Shown: positions 42,061-51,307 of the stretch, piece by piece
Layout of the letters: each line of letters opens with the position of its first letter
Position numbering within the stretch: the first letter of the stretch is position 1
Origin: Microbispora sp. H11081
Lineage (GTDB): Bacteria; Actinomycetota; Actinomycetes; Streptosporangiales; Streptosporangiaceae
Reading direction: 5' to 3'
Length of the DNA: 64,000 nucleotides
NCBI RefSeq assembly: GCF_012999535.1
Contig: NZ_JABBWV010000016.1
Coordinates: forward strand, 62,001 to 126,000
The notes under the pieces: model-generated
The model's database searches: none
What the model saw: only the letters and a program-made list of their open reading frames with translations
Told to the model about the DNA's origin: nothing
Made by a program: the position numbers and the translations under genes

Positions 42061-43357
42061 TAGCTCGTCGGTGACTCGTGACATGTTACCCACCGGTTCT
42101 CGACCCGTTCGTGATCCTGTCGTGCCCACCGGTCACGTCGGCGCCCTCGACGGCGTGCGGGCGCTCGCCGCCGTCGCCGTCCTCGTCTACCACGTCGCGA
42201 TCGAGTCGGCGGCGGGGCTGCGCGATGACTTCTTCAGCAGCCTGCTCGCCCGCGGCGACGTCGCCGTCCCCGTCTTCTTCGCGTTGTCCGGGTTGCTCCT
42301 CTACCGGCCGTACGCGCGTGCCGCGCTGCTCGGCGGGCGTCCCCCGGCCACCCGCGGCTACCTGATCAAGCGCGCCCTGCGCATCCTCCCGGCGTACTGG
42401 CTGGTCGTGGTCGTCGCGATGGCCCTGTGGTCCCGGCCGCACCTCGGCGACGTCACGACGTGGCTGCGACTGCTGCTGCTCGCCCAGACCTACGAGATCG
42501 ACCCCTGGTGGTACGGCCTCGGGCCGCGCGGGCTCGGCCAGATGTGGAGCCTGTGCGTCGAGGCCGCCTTCTACGTGCTGCTGCCGCTGGTCGCCGCCGT
42601 GCTCGCGGCGTACGCGCGGCGCGCGGGCCCCGGCCTCGACGCCCGCGCGCGGCGACTGCTGGCCGGCCTCGCGGTGCTCGCCGCCTCGTCGTTCGCGTGG
42701 GCGCTGCTCACCTACTATCCGGTCTACCGGCCCTATCTGAACGCCTGGCTCCCCCGGGCCTGGGTGTTCTTCGCGGTCGGCATGGCGCTGGCCGTCGTGT
42801 CCGAGTGGGCGCGGGAGGAAAGCGATCCCGACGGCCCCGCGCGCCGGTTCGTCCGGGCGGTGGGCGCGTCCGCGGGTTCTTTCCTGCTCGTCGCCGCACT
42901 CGCGTACGCCGTGGCGGCCTCGCCGCTGACCGGCGCGCGCTTCGCCGGCGTCGACGGCGTCTGGGCCGACCTGTCCGAACTGGTCCTGTACGCCATCGTG
43001 GCGGCCGGGCTGGTGACCCCGGCCGCGCTGTCTCCGGCCGGGGGGTCGCCGTACGGCCGCTTCCTGGGCAGCCGGGTGATGCGCTTCCTCGGCCGGGTGT
43101 CGTACGGCCTGTTCCTGTGGCAGTTCGTGGCCCTCTATCTCTGGTACGACTTCACCGAGCAGCAGCCGTGGAGCGGCAACTTCGCCGGCAACCTGGTCGC
43201 GGTCGGCGCGCTCACACTGCTGCTCGCCACGCTCACCCACCGGTATGTCGAGGAGCCGGCGAGGCGCCTGGCGACCTCGGCGCGGAAACGGAAGGCGAAG
43301 CAGCCGGAGCACCAGACGGAGCACCAGGAGACCCCGACGGAGACGGCTCCGCTGTAG
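42044..43357 (+). CDS. Membrane acyltransferase 3 family (OafA-like)
   Basis: A 437-aa protein with about ten TM helices. The catalytic His-containing loop HVGALDGVRALAAVAVLVYHVAIE and the RGYLIKRALRILPAYW motif are the acyltransferase-3 signature. SYGLFLWQFVALYLWY and HRYVEEPARRL close the domain. Such enzymes O-acylate extracytoplasmic polysaccharides or lipids. Its place inside the arabinan-type cluster suggests acylation of that glycan. The GTG start lies at 42044. The last 125 bp overlap the convergent glycosyltransferase gene. Confidence 0.9.
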   Translation: MTETGSSSSVTRDMLPTGSRPVRDPVVPTGHVGALDGVRALAAVAVLVYHVAIESAAGLRDDFFSSLLARGDVAVPVFFALSGLLLYRPYARAALLGGRPPATRGYLIKRALRILPAYWLVVVVAMALWSRPHLGDVTTWLRLLLLAQTYEIDPWWYGLGPRGLGQMWSLCVEAAFYVLLPLVAAVLAAYARRAGPGLDARARRLLAGLAVLAASSFAWALLTYYPVYRPYLNAWLPRAWVFFAVGMALAVVSEWAREESDPDGPARRFVRAVGASAGSFLLVAALAYAVAASPLTGARFAGVDGVWADLSELVLYAIVAAGLVTPAALSPAGGSPYGRFLGSRVMRFLGRVSYGLFLWQFVALYLWYDFTEQQPWSGNFAGNLVAVGALTLLLATLTHRYVEEPARRLATSARKRKAKQPEHQTEHQETPTETAPL

Positions 43358-45245
43358 GAGTGGCCGCGCCCGGCACGGGATCGCCGTAGGCGAAGCCCTT
43401 GAGGCAGACCGCCTGCGGGTCGTCCAGCCGGATCAGCAGCCCCTTGCCGACGGCCGTCACCGGGAACCGCACCAGCGCGCCGCCGGAGCCGGTGGCGTTG
43501 AACCGCAGCTCACCCCGCCGGCCGCTCATCTCGTAGCCGCCGGTGCCCGCGCGCTCGGCGGTGTAGGCCAGCCCCGCGATCGGCCCGGGCCCGCCGAAGG
43601 ACACGACGTCGGGGAAGAAGATCGCGTCGCCGAGCAGCGGGAGGCACGGGCGGCCCTCCGGCGGCAGCACCCCCATCGACGCCTTGACCTCGACCGGCGC
43701 GAGGCCGCCCCTGTCGTCGAAGACGAGCGCGTGCTCCGACGGCTCCGGCACCCGCATCCGGGCGCGGAGCGCGGGCCTGGCCAGCGGGGCCAGCAGGTGG
43801 TGGCTGAGCCTGCGGTCGCCGTTCCAGGGGAGCACGATGTCCTCGGGCAGCGGGCTGGAGTAGATCACCGCCGTGTCCGGCACCCGGGTGAGCGAGGCGC
43901 GTACGGCCTCCAGGTATGCCCGCACCCGGTCGCCCGACAGGGTGTCGCGGTAGCTCTGGATCGAGGCGACCGACATCGCGAGGTAGCCGCCCGTGAGGAG
44001 TGCGGCCGCCGCCGTCAGCCCTCGCCCGGCGGGAACGGGCCGCCGGTACGGCTCCCGCTCGTCCCGCAGGGGCAGCAGCGCGAGCGCCAGGCAGACCGCC
44101 AGCACGATCGCCGCGTCGGCGACGTACCGGGTCTCGGACCCGACCACCTGGGCGAGGCCGGTGCCCCGCGCGATCGCCGTGGGCACGCCGTCCGCGGCGA
44201 CGAGGTAGCCCGCCAGGATCAGCCAGGCGCGCGCGGCCCGCCGCCGCCACAGGAGGGTGAGGGCGATCAGGGCGGCGAGCACGGCCCATCCCGCGGCCAC
44301 CAGCGTCGGGGCCGGGTCGGCGAGCCCGCCGTTGGGCAGCACCGGGCCCCATGACAGCGGCCCGCCGGCCACCCCGGCGGGGAAGACCTCGCCGAGCAGG
44401 CGGCCCAGCAGTTCAGCCGCGTCGCCCGGCGCGGGGACGGCCGCGCCCTCGCCGGGCGCGGTGCCACGGCGGGCCAGGTACAGCGCCGCGTAACCGCCCA
44501 TGAGCAGCGCGTACGCCCCCCACGGCCGCCAGTGGGCACGCAGCTCGCGCAGCATGACCGCTACCCACGACCCCGCCGACGGCCGCAGGTGCGACGTGGT
44601 GAGCGCGAACAGCAGGAACGGGACGAAGACCCCCTTCGTGCTGAACGCCATGCCGGCGAGTACCCACAGGAAGGCCCGGCGGGCATGCGCCGCCCCGCCC
44701 TCCCTGACGTGCCGCACCTGGGCGGCGAGCGCCATGACCATGGCGAGCTGGAGCGGCACCGCGTTGACGGCGGCCGACCACCAGCCGAAGGCCGGGATGG
44801 TCAGCGGCGAGAAGAGCGCGAGGGCGAGCGGCGGCAGGATGCCGGGCCGCGTGCCGAAGAGCCGCACGAGCAGCCGCAGCAGCATGACCGCCACCACCGC
44901 CTGGAGCGCGAACGTGACCCCCGCGACCAGCGCCCAGTCGTACGGCGACAGCCGCGACAGCACCCAGGTGAGCGCGAGCGCCCCCGGCATCAGGTGGCCC
45001 TTGTGCACCCGGAACAGGAAGTCGAACGTCAGGGCGTGCTCGTAGGCGTCGCCCACGAACAGGAAGTCGTCCTCGATGAAGAAGGACGAGGCGAGGACGG
45101 GGATCCGCACCGCCAGCGACGCCACGACCAGCAGGACCGCCGTGACCGTCACTGGACCGGCCGCGCCCGTCCACCGGCGCGGCGGCGTCCCGCCCGGCCG
45201 TCCGGTGCGCGTCGTCGTCCGCGTCGTCCGGGTCATCCCCGCCAT
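43233..45245 (-). CDS. Large multi-TM protein, probable GT-C type glycosyltransferase
   Basis: A 670-aa protein. About eleven TM helices fill residues ~30-440. The first extracytoplasmic loop carries FFIEDDFLFVGD, an acidic EDD-type motif where GT-C enzymes place their catalytic Asp/Glu. A soluble C-terminal domain (~450-610) follows, then a Pro/Ser/Thr-rich tail (TPTAEPSPSGSPGAPSG). I cannot match it to a named family. Position within the DprE/AftD cluster suggests a polyprenyl-phospho-sugar donor. ATG 45245 has GGAG 6 nt upstream. The tail-coding region overlaps the convergent acyltransferase. Confidence 0.72.
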   Translation of the reverse strand: MAGMTRTTRTTTRTGRPGGTPPRRWTGAAGPVTVTAVLLVVASLAVRIPVLASSFFIEDDFLFVGDAYEHALTFDFLFRVHKGHLMPGALALTWVLSRLSPYDWALVAGVTFALQAVVAVMLLRLLVRLFGTRPGILPPLALALFSPLTIPAFGWWSAAVNAVPLQLAMVMALAAQVRHVREGGAAHARRAFLWVLAGMAFSTKGVFVPFLLFALTTSHLRPSAGSWVAVMLRELRAHWRPWGAYALLMGGYAALYLARRGTAPGEGAAVPAPGDAAELLGRLLGEVFPAGVAGGPLSWGPVLPNGGLADPAPTLVAAGWAVLAALIALTLLWRRRAARAWLILAGYLVAADGVPTAIARGTGLAQVVGSETRYVADAAIVLAVCLALALLPLRDEREPYRRPVPAGRGLTAAAALLTGGYLAMSVASIQSYRDTLSGDRVRAYLEAVRASLTRVPDTAVIYSSPLPEDIVLPWNGDRRLSHHLLAPLARPALRARMRVPEPSEHALVFDDRGGLAPVEVKASMGVLPPEGRPCLPLLGDAIFFPDVVSFGGPGPIAGLAYTAERAGTGGYEMSGRRGELRFNATGSGGALVRFPVTAVGKGLLIRLDDPQAVCLKGFAYGDPVPGAATPTAEPSPSGSPGAPSGAPAASPSVSAPRSPGASPAPRHTGG

Positions 45246-45370
45246 CCCCGTCTCCACGGGATCAGCGTCATCGGGACCCGCGTGAGGTCTGTTCTGCAAT
45301 CAGGACTCTCCCCGCATTGCGCACCAAAAGGGGTGTTATGCTCCGGCGCACCCGACAGGAGAGTGACGTC

Positions 45371-46108
45371 GTGCACGCCGAGCCGTTCCGCGCCGACCTG
45401 GCCCGTTCCATTCGCCTCTTCGGCGCCTTCCGGCGGGAGCAGACCGACCCCGAATTCTTCTACGGCCTGCTCGCCCGCGACACCGTCGCCCAGCTCGCGA
45501 CGTACGCCGACCTCGACGGCGCGCTCGTCGCGGACGTCGGCGGCGGTCCCGGCTACTTCACCGACGCACTGCGCGACGTGGGCGCGCGGCCGGTGTGCGT
45601 GGACTGCGACGCCGGGGAGATGAGCGCGCGCACCGGCGCGATCCCGGACGGCGCGGTGCTCGGCAGCGCCCTCGACCTGCCGCTGCGGACCGGCTCCGTG
45701 GATGTGTGCTTCTCCTCCAACGTGCTGGAGCACGTGCCCGACCCGTGGCGGATGGGCGACGAGATGGTGCGGGTGACGCGGCCGGGCGGCCTGGTCTACC
45801 TGTCGTTCACCAACTGGCTGTCGCCCTGGGGCGGCCACGAGACCTCGCCCTGGCACTACCTGGGCGGGCACCACGCCGCGCGCCGCTACACGCGCCGCCA
45901 CGGCCGCTCCCCCAAGAACGTGTACGGCACGAGCATGTACGCCGTCTCGGTGGCCAGGGCGCTCGCGTGGGCCCGGCGGCATCCCGGCGCCGACCTGGTC
46001 GACGCGCTGCCGCGCTATCACCCTCGGTGGGCGACCCCGGTGATCCATCTACCCGGCGTCCGCGAGATCGTGACGTGGAACCTCCTGCTGGTGCTGCGCC
46101 GCCGCTGA
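45371..46108 (+). CDS. Class I SAM-dependent methyltransferase
   Basis: A 245-aa Rossmann methyltransferase. Motif I is LVADVGGGPGYFTDAL (about residue 60) and motif II has an acidic end, CVDCDAGEM. Motif IV is FSSNVLEHVPDPWRM and motif VI RPGGLVYLSFTNW. It could methylate a sugar or lipid of the surrounding glycan pathway. GTG 45371 is preceded by AGGAGAG at a 6-7 nt spacing. Its 3' end overlaps the convergent AftD-DUF3068 frame by 60 bp. Confidence 0.85.
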   Translation: MHAEPFRADLARSIRLFGAFRREQTDPEFFYGLLARDTVAQLATYADLDGALVADVGGGPGYFTDALRDVGARPVCVDCDAGEMSARTGAIPDGAVLGSALDLPLRTGSVDVCFSSNVLEHVPDPWRMGDEMVRVTRPGGLVYLSFTNWLSPWGGHETSPWHYLGGHHAARRYTRRHGRSPKNVYGTSMYAVSVARALAWARRHPGADLVDALPRYHPRWATPVIHLPGVREIVTWNLLLVLRRR

Positions 46109-49100
46109 CCTCCCCCTCCGGGAGCCGAGCCGGTGGACCCCGGCGAGCGCCGCCGCGAGCACGGTGGCGAGCAGGCCGCACGCCAGCGGGATCCAGTCGC
46201 GCGTCAGCAGGATCCACCTGCGGAAACGGGCCGCCTCGTCCGCGAACGCCCGCACCTCGGCGGGGCTCGTCACCAGGTCGGCGTCGAACGCCACCAGCCG
46301 CTCGACCTGGTCGGGCGTGCGCAGGGTGTCGCGCCGCCGCTCCTGCGTGCGCACGGTCAGCCCGCTCTCCGGTTCGACCCAGATCGTGCGGGTGATCTCG
46401 GTGTACCTCGCGACGGCGACCCGCGGCTCGCCGGGCATGCCGATCGACTCGCCGGGCACCGGGCCCGGCAGGTCGGCCGTACGCACCGGCCCGGCCGCGT
46501 AGGTGTAGCGGTAGGTCCGCAGGCCCTCGACGGTCTCCTCGCGCTCGAACCGTATCGGCGCCTCCCGCCGCAGCACCGGGTCGAACATGCCGTACGAGCG
46601 CGGCTCCGCCCCCGGGGGCAGGCGGAAGGCCAGCCCGGTCTGCCGTACGCCGGGATCCTCGTCGACGTATCCCCCGCAGCAGTCGACGGCCAGGCCGGTG
46701 CGCCGGTCGAAGGCGGTGCGGCGCTCGTGGTAGTCGACGCGCTCGCCGTCCCGGGTGTCGAGCGCGGAGAACTCCACCCACACGGCCGTGCGGTCGTCCC
46801 CGGCCTGCGGGTCGCCGTACAAGGCCACCGTGTTCTGCACGGGCACGCCCCGGTGGAGGCGGAAGCTGGCGGTGTCGAGATAGGTGGCCGAGGGCGACAG
46901 GAGCCGCTGGATCCTCGTCTGCTCCAGCGGCAGCACCGTGGCCCTCGGGGAGACCTCGAAGCGGAACAGCACCCCCACCGTGACCAGGAAGGCGATGCCC
47001 GCCAGCAACAGCGTGCGCGGCCACCCACCCCCACTGCCGTGATCTTGTAGTTTGTCGCAGGTATCCCCCGTGACCTGCGCCCCCTCCGTCCGTGATCTTG
47101 CACTCGGCCGGGAGAAAACGCCGCTGCCTGCGGCGACGTCGTACGTGACCTTGCGATCGGCCGGGTCACGGTCCTCCGCGTACGGCCCACTGGGCGACCG
47201 GCCGCCGACGGCGGCCAGCAGCCGGGCGAGTACGACGAGGCAGAGCGCGTCGGCGGCCAGTCCCTGCCCGGCGGCCTGGGCGACACCGGCGAGGCCGAGC
47301 GCGACGAGCACCGCCCACGCGGAGGCGGCGCGCCTGGCGAAGGCCAACGGGCGGCTCGCATCCGCCTGCCGGGCGTCGCCGATCCTGCCCAGCCACACGA
47401 ACGCCGCCAGCGCGGCCACGACGACGGCCGCGCCCACCGCGCCCCCGGTCCACAACCCGGCGAGCGGCGCCGCGAGCCACACCCACAGCGGGCGGACGCG
47501 GCCCGGCCCCGTCGCGCGTAGCCGCGACCTGCCGCGCGGGAGTGCCAGGGCCACCACGACTAGGGCGAGACCGAGCCCGGCGAGCAGCGCCGTGCGGTAG
47601 GCAGGGTCGGGCTCGTAGCGCAGGACCACCTCTCCCCCGCCGGCCGGCAACTCCCACGCCTGCCGCCAGCCGTCCAGCCGCGCCGGGTTCAGCCGCGCGC
47701 CGCCGAGGTACGCCTGCCAGCCGGCGTTGTGGTTCTCGTTGACCACCAGATAGGACGGCTCGGCGGCGGCGACCCGGAGGCGGCGCTCCTGGGGCCCCCA
47801 CGCCGTCACCGTGGCCGGGACGGCCTTGACCGCCGCGCGCGCCCGCCCGGTCTGGTCATCCGACACGGTGCCATCGGCCAGCATCACCGAGCGCACCAGG
47901 AAGGCGTCGCCCGGCACCACGCTGACCCTGCTGTGGCCCTCGGCCAGGCGCACGGGCGCGCAGCCCTCGTAGGTCAGCGCGCGACCGTCGAGCACGTCGT
48001 CGAGCGTGCCGCCGACCACGCGGGTCGGCACGTCGGCGCCGTCCACCCGGAGGGCCGGGCCATACCCGCAGGGCAGTCGCGCGGGGACGTCGCCGAGGCC
48101 GCCGAGGGGCGCCACCCCGGGGACGGCGATCTCGGCGACCTCGATCGGGCGGGAGGCGGGCGCGGTGAACTCGACGGAGAACGTACGCGTCCGCAGCGCG
48201 GGGAAGGCGAACACGCCGTCGCGGTCAACCCAGCCCTGCACCGCGCGGTCGCCGGCGCGCACGGTGAGCTTCACCGGCGGGACGCCCTGAGCGGAGTCGG
48301 GGAACAGCACCCGGATCCGCGAGAAGCTCCGCGTCGTCCCCAGGTCGATCGACAGCGTCGGATGCCGGTCGTACGGCTGGGCGAACCACACCGTCGCGGG
48401 ATCGCCGTCCATCGCGTGGCGGCCGAGCGTGGCGCCGTGCTCGGCCGCCACCGAGGACGCGCTGACGTGCGGATACCGCTTCGGCAGCGTGGTGAGCACT
48501 TCGGCCGCCTTCGGATCGGTGAGTACGGCACGCCCGCGCACCGTGCGCGGGCCGTCGCGCGTCACCGGGACGAGCCGGTCGAATCCGTCGCCGTCCTCGC
48601 CCACGATCCGCAGCCGCGAGGAGCACGTCCAGGTGACGGAGCCCCGCATGCACGCGCCGGCGTCCCCCTGCCTGGTCAGCAGCGTCGTGCCGGGGTCGCC
48701 CGCGCCGGTGTCCGGCACCGAGATCGTGCGTGCCGCCCGCACGCCCGGCACGCGCAGGTCGGTGATGCCGACCCGGCTGCCGAGCGCCGTCCGCGGCTCG
48801 TACGCGAGCCTGGTCACCCGGATCCGCAGCCACGTGCTGGCCCCGGGGACCGGGCGCAGCGGCTGGAGTTCGCCGGTCCGCGCCACCGGGACGCGCCGCA
48901 CGCCGCGCTCGGTCTCCAGCGCGACCTCGGCCACCGGCGGCCCGCCGGCCTCCTGCTCGAACGCCATCGAGATCTCGGTCAGGTCGACCGGGCCGGCGAA
49001 GCGGACCTTCAGCCACTCCCCGACCGCGCCCTGCCAGCCGTCCGACCGCCACGCCGTGCGCGGGTCGTCGTCGAGCGCGGCGTACGGCTGCGTCCCGGGG

Positions 49101-51307
49101 TCGCGCCGGCCCACGGCGGCCGTGACGCCGGATTCCGCCGATGAGGCGGTGACGTCCTCGATGCCGAGGTAGCGCGCCGTCGAGGTGGCCGCCGACCAGG
49201 CCGGATCGGTGAGGTCGGTGGTCACGGGCTCCTGGTCGTCCGTCAGCGTGGCCGACGCGATGCGCCGTACGTCGCCGAACACGATGTCCCGTTTCCGCAG
49301 CGTGTCGGTGCGGATCGTGTCGCGGGACGGGATCGCCGCGGCGCCGGGCTCGTCGCCGACGAGCACCGGCCTGTCGCCGGTGAGCAGGCCCTCCTCGGCC
49401 AGGTCGAGCACGGCCTCCGGGGCGCCCTCGACGTGCAGCGTGCCCGCGCGGGGCACGGTCGAGGCGAGCGGGGCCGCCCCCGGGATCGTGTAGACCTCCA
49501 GCGCCGGGTACGGCTGGTCGAGCCAGCCAGAGGCGGTGCCGCTCGCGGCCAGGCCGACCACCGGCCCGAACTCCGCGGTCCTGGACAGCCCGGAGTCGCG
49601 CAGGGTCTGGTGCACCCGGGCGGGCCAGGCGGTGCCGAGCGCCTCCCTGACCAGGTCGTTGCGGATGAGCAGGTGGCTCACCCCGGCACGGCGCAGGGCC
49701 TCGGCCAGGCCGGGCGAGCCGCGCCCGGTGGCGAAGCGCTCGTCGACCGCCTGCACGAGCCGGGCCAGGCCGGGTGAGCCCCACGGCACGTTGGCGTGGG
49801 TGGCCCAGCGCACGGTCAGCAGCGACTGCATGGGCTCGTCGAGCGGCCGCCCCCACAGGTAGTCGCCCCGGGCGGAGCCGGGCATCGCGAGCACCATGCC
49901 GTCGCCCGCGGCGCGGTTCAGCCAGGCGGCGGCCTCCCGCCAGTAGGCGGGGATGTCCACGAAGGAGCCGCGTGGGTTCACCCCCGCGGTCCCGACCGGC
50001 ACCAGCGTGAGCGCGAGCAGGCCGGCCGTCACGGCCGTGACCGGCACGCGCGGACGGGCCGGACCCGTGGACGGCACCGCGGCGGGCAGCGCGGCCAGGC
50101 CGAGCGCCACCGGCAGCCGGATCAGCGCGTCGAACTTGTGCAGGTTGCGGAACGGCGCGAGCGGCCCGTCGAACAGCTCCCTGACCTGGCCGGTCCAGGG
50201 ATGCGCGAGATCACCCGCGTGGCCCGCGGTGACGATCACCAGGCCCGCGACCACGCACAGGACCAGGAACGTACGCTCCGGGGTCGCCCGGCATACGACG
50301 CCGGCCAGCCCGAGCCCGGCCACCAGTGCCGTCGCGGCGACCAGCCACGGCACGGTCGCCTGGTCGTAGGCGGCCGGCAGCCACGGCTGCCCGTCCACCG
50401 GCAGGAACGCGATCCAGCTCGACGTGCCGCGCAGGGCGTTCAGCGGTGACGTGACACCGGCGACGGCCGACGCCGTCTCGATGAACGGCAGGAACGAGAA
50501 GATGTAGCGCCCGAGCAGCAGCAGCGGGACGAGCCACCACATCGACACGAGGCCGATGAACAGCAGCCACCAGCCGAGCAGGGCCCGTCTGCGCCCGCCA
50601 CGGCGGCGGCTGAGCAGGTAGAGGAGCGGGACGACGAGCACGGCCAGTTCGGCCGCCGCGTTGACGCCACCCGCGAACAGGAACGCGACGGCCGACAGCG
50701 CGGCGGCGCGACGCGGGCTCGTCCCCTCCCCGGCACCGCGGACCAGCGGCAGCAGCACCCACGGCAGCACGGCGCTCGGCTGGAACTCCGAGGAGTTGAT
50801 CCCGATCAGGGCGAGCGCGTGCGGGGCCAGGGCGTAGGCGAGCGCGCCCACGATCCGGGTCGCGGGCGAGCCGATCCCCATCGCGCGGGCCAGCCGCTCG
50901 GTCCCGAGGAACGCCGCGCACAGCACGAGCGACATCCAGAGCCGCTGGATGGCCCAGGCGGGCATGTCCACGGCCTGGAAGAGCGCGTAGAACGGCCCCA
51001 TCGGGAAGAGATAGCCGTACGCCTGGTTCTGCAGGTGGCCGAAGTAGGCCGGATCCCACAGGTGCAGCGCGCGCGACAGGAACCCCAGCGGGTTCACCGC
51101 CATGTCGAGCTTGGTCTCGGAGATCACCGCGCCCGGGGCGGTGTTGAAGGCGACGGCCGCCAGCAGCAGGCAGCCCGCGAGCAGCCGGAGCCGGTGCCGC
51201 AGCGTCCCGCCCGGCGGCGCGGGACGCGCGGCGGGGGCCCGCTCCGGGGCTTCCGCGCTCCCGTCGCGCGCGGGCTCCCGCGGCTCGACCGGGACGTCAA
51301 CGGACAC
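46049..51307 (-). CDS. aftD: AftD-like arabinofuranosyltransferase fused to a DUF3068 domain
   Basis: A 1752-aa frame. Residues ~35-500 hold about eleven TM helices of the GT-C fold, with the ETKLDMAVNPLGFLSRALHLWDP loop typical of AftD (alpha-(1->3)-arabinofuranosyltransferase). Residues ~500-1280 are a large exported region with discoidin/CBM-like beta-sandwiches (two DGDPATVWF / DDDPRTAWRS segments). TM helices return at ~1290-1390. Residues ~1416-1440 are encoded by the repeat element. Residues ~1428-1752 form a complete DUF3068 protein with both TMs. The two halves are probably separate genes joined by the repeat. GTG 51307 overlaps the GT4 stop by 11 bp. Confidence 0.82.
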   Translation of the reverse strand: MSVDVPVEPREPARDGSAEAPERAPAARPAPPGGTLRHRLRLLAGCLLLAAVAFNTAPGAVISETKLDMAVNPLGFLSRALHLWDPAYFGHLQNQAYGYLFPMGPFYALFQAVDMPAWAIQRLWMSLVLCAAFLGTERLARAMGIGSPATRIVGALAYALAPHALALIGINSSEFQPSAVLPWVLLPLVRGAGEGTSPRRAAALSAVAFLFAGGVNAAAELAVLVVPLLYLLSRRRGGRRRALLGWWLLFIGLVSMWWLVPLLLLGRYIFSFLPFIETASAVAGVTSPLNALRGTSSWIAFLPVDGQPWLPAAYDQATVPWLVAATALVAGLGLAGVVCRATPERTFLVLCVVAGLVIVTAGHAGDLAHPWTGQVRELFDGPLAPFRNLHKFDALIRLPVALGLAALPAAVPSTGPARPRVPVTAVTAGLLALTLVPVGTAGVNPRGSFVDIPAYWREAAAWLNRAAGDGMVLAMPGSARGDYLWGRPLDEPMQSLLTVRWATHANVPWGSPGLARLVQAVDERFATGRGSPGLAEALRRAGVSHLLIRNDLVREALGTAWPARVHQTLRDSGLSRTAEFGPVVGLAASGTASGWLDQPYPALEVYTIPGAAPLASTVPRAGTLHVEGAPEAVLDLAEEGLLTGDRPVLVGDEPGAAAIPSRDTIRTDTLRKRDIVFGDVRRIASATLTDDQEPVTTDLTDPAWSAATSTARYLGIEDVTASSAESGVTAAVGRRDPGTQPYAALDDDPRTAWRSDGWQGAVGEWLKVRFAGPVDLTEISMAFEQEAGGPPVAEVALETERGVRRVPVARTGELQPLRPVPGASTWLRIRVTRLAYEPRTALGSRVGITDLRVPGVRAARTISVPDTGAGDPGTTLLTRQGDAGACMRGSVTWTCSSRLRIVGEDGDGFDRLVPVTRDGPRTVRGRAVLTDPKAAEVLTTLPKRYPHVSASSVAAEHGATLGRHAMDGDPATVWFAQPYDRHPTLSIDLGTTRSFSRIRVLFPDSAQGVPPVKLTVRAGDRAVQGWVDRDGVFAFPALRTRTFSVEFTAPASRPIEVAEIAVPGVAPLGGLGDVPARLPCGYGPALRVDGADVPTRVVGGTLDDVLDGRALTYEGCAPVRLAEGHSRVSVVPGDAFLVRSVMLADGTVSDDQTGRARAAVKAVPATVTAWGPQERRLRVAAAEPSYLVVNENHNAGWQAYLGGARLNPARLDGWRQAWELPAGGGEVVLRYEPDPAYRTALLAGLGLALVVVALALPRGRSRLRATGPGRVRPLWVWLAAPLAGLWTGGAVGAAVVVAALAAFVWLGRIGDARQADASRPLAFARRAASAWAVLVALGLAGVAQAAGQGLAADALCLVVLARLLAAVGGRSPSGPYAEDRDPADRKVTYDVAAGSGVFSRPSARSRTEGAQVTGDTCDKLQDHGSGGGWPRTLLLAGIAFLVTVGVLFRFEVSPRATVLPLEQTRIQRLLSPSATYLDTASFRLHRGVPVQNTVALYGDPQAGDDRTAVWVEFSALDTRDGERVDYHERRTAFDRRTGLAVDCCGGYVDEDPGVRQTGLAFRLPPGAEPRSYGMFDPVLRREAPIRFEREETVEGLRTYRYTYAAGPVRTADLPGPVPGESIGMPGEPRVAVARYTEITRTIWVEPESGLTVRTQERRRDTLRTPDQVERLVAFDADLVTSPAEVRAFADEAARFRRWILLTRDWIPLACGLLATVLAAALAGVHRLGSRRGRSAAAQHQQEVPRHDLADAG
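47037..47103. repeat. Second copy of the CCGTGATCTTG repeat, inside the AftD-DUF3068 frame
   Basis: The 23-base sequence at 47037-47059 is identical to 37682-37704. After 30 diverged bases CCGTGATCTTGCAC follows (47090-47103), the same spacing as in the first copy. The 5' flank is also alike (CCACCCACC). No matching inverted right end is seen, so this is a partial copy. It is translated as TCDKLQDHG between the AftD and DUF3068 parts. Confidence 0.8.
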
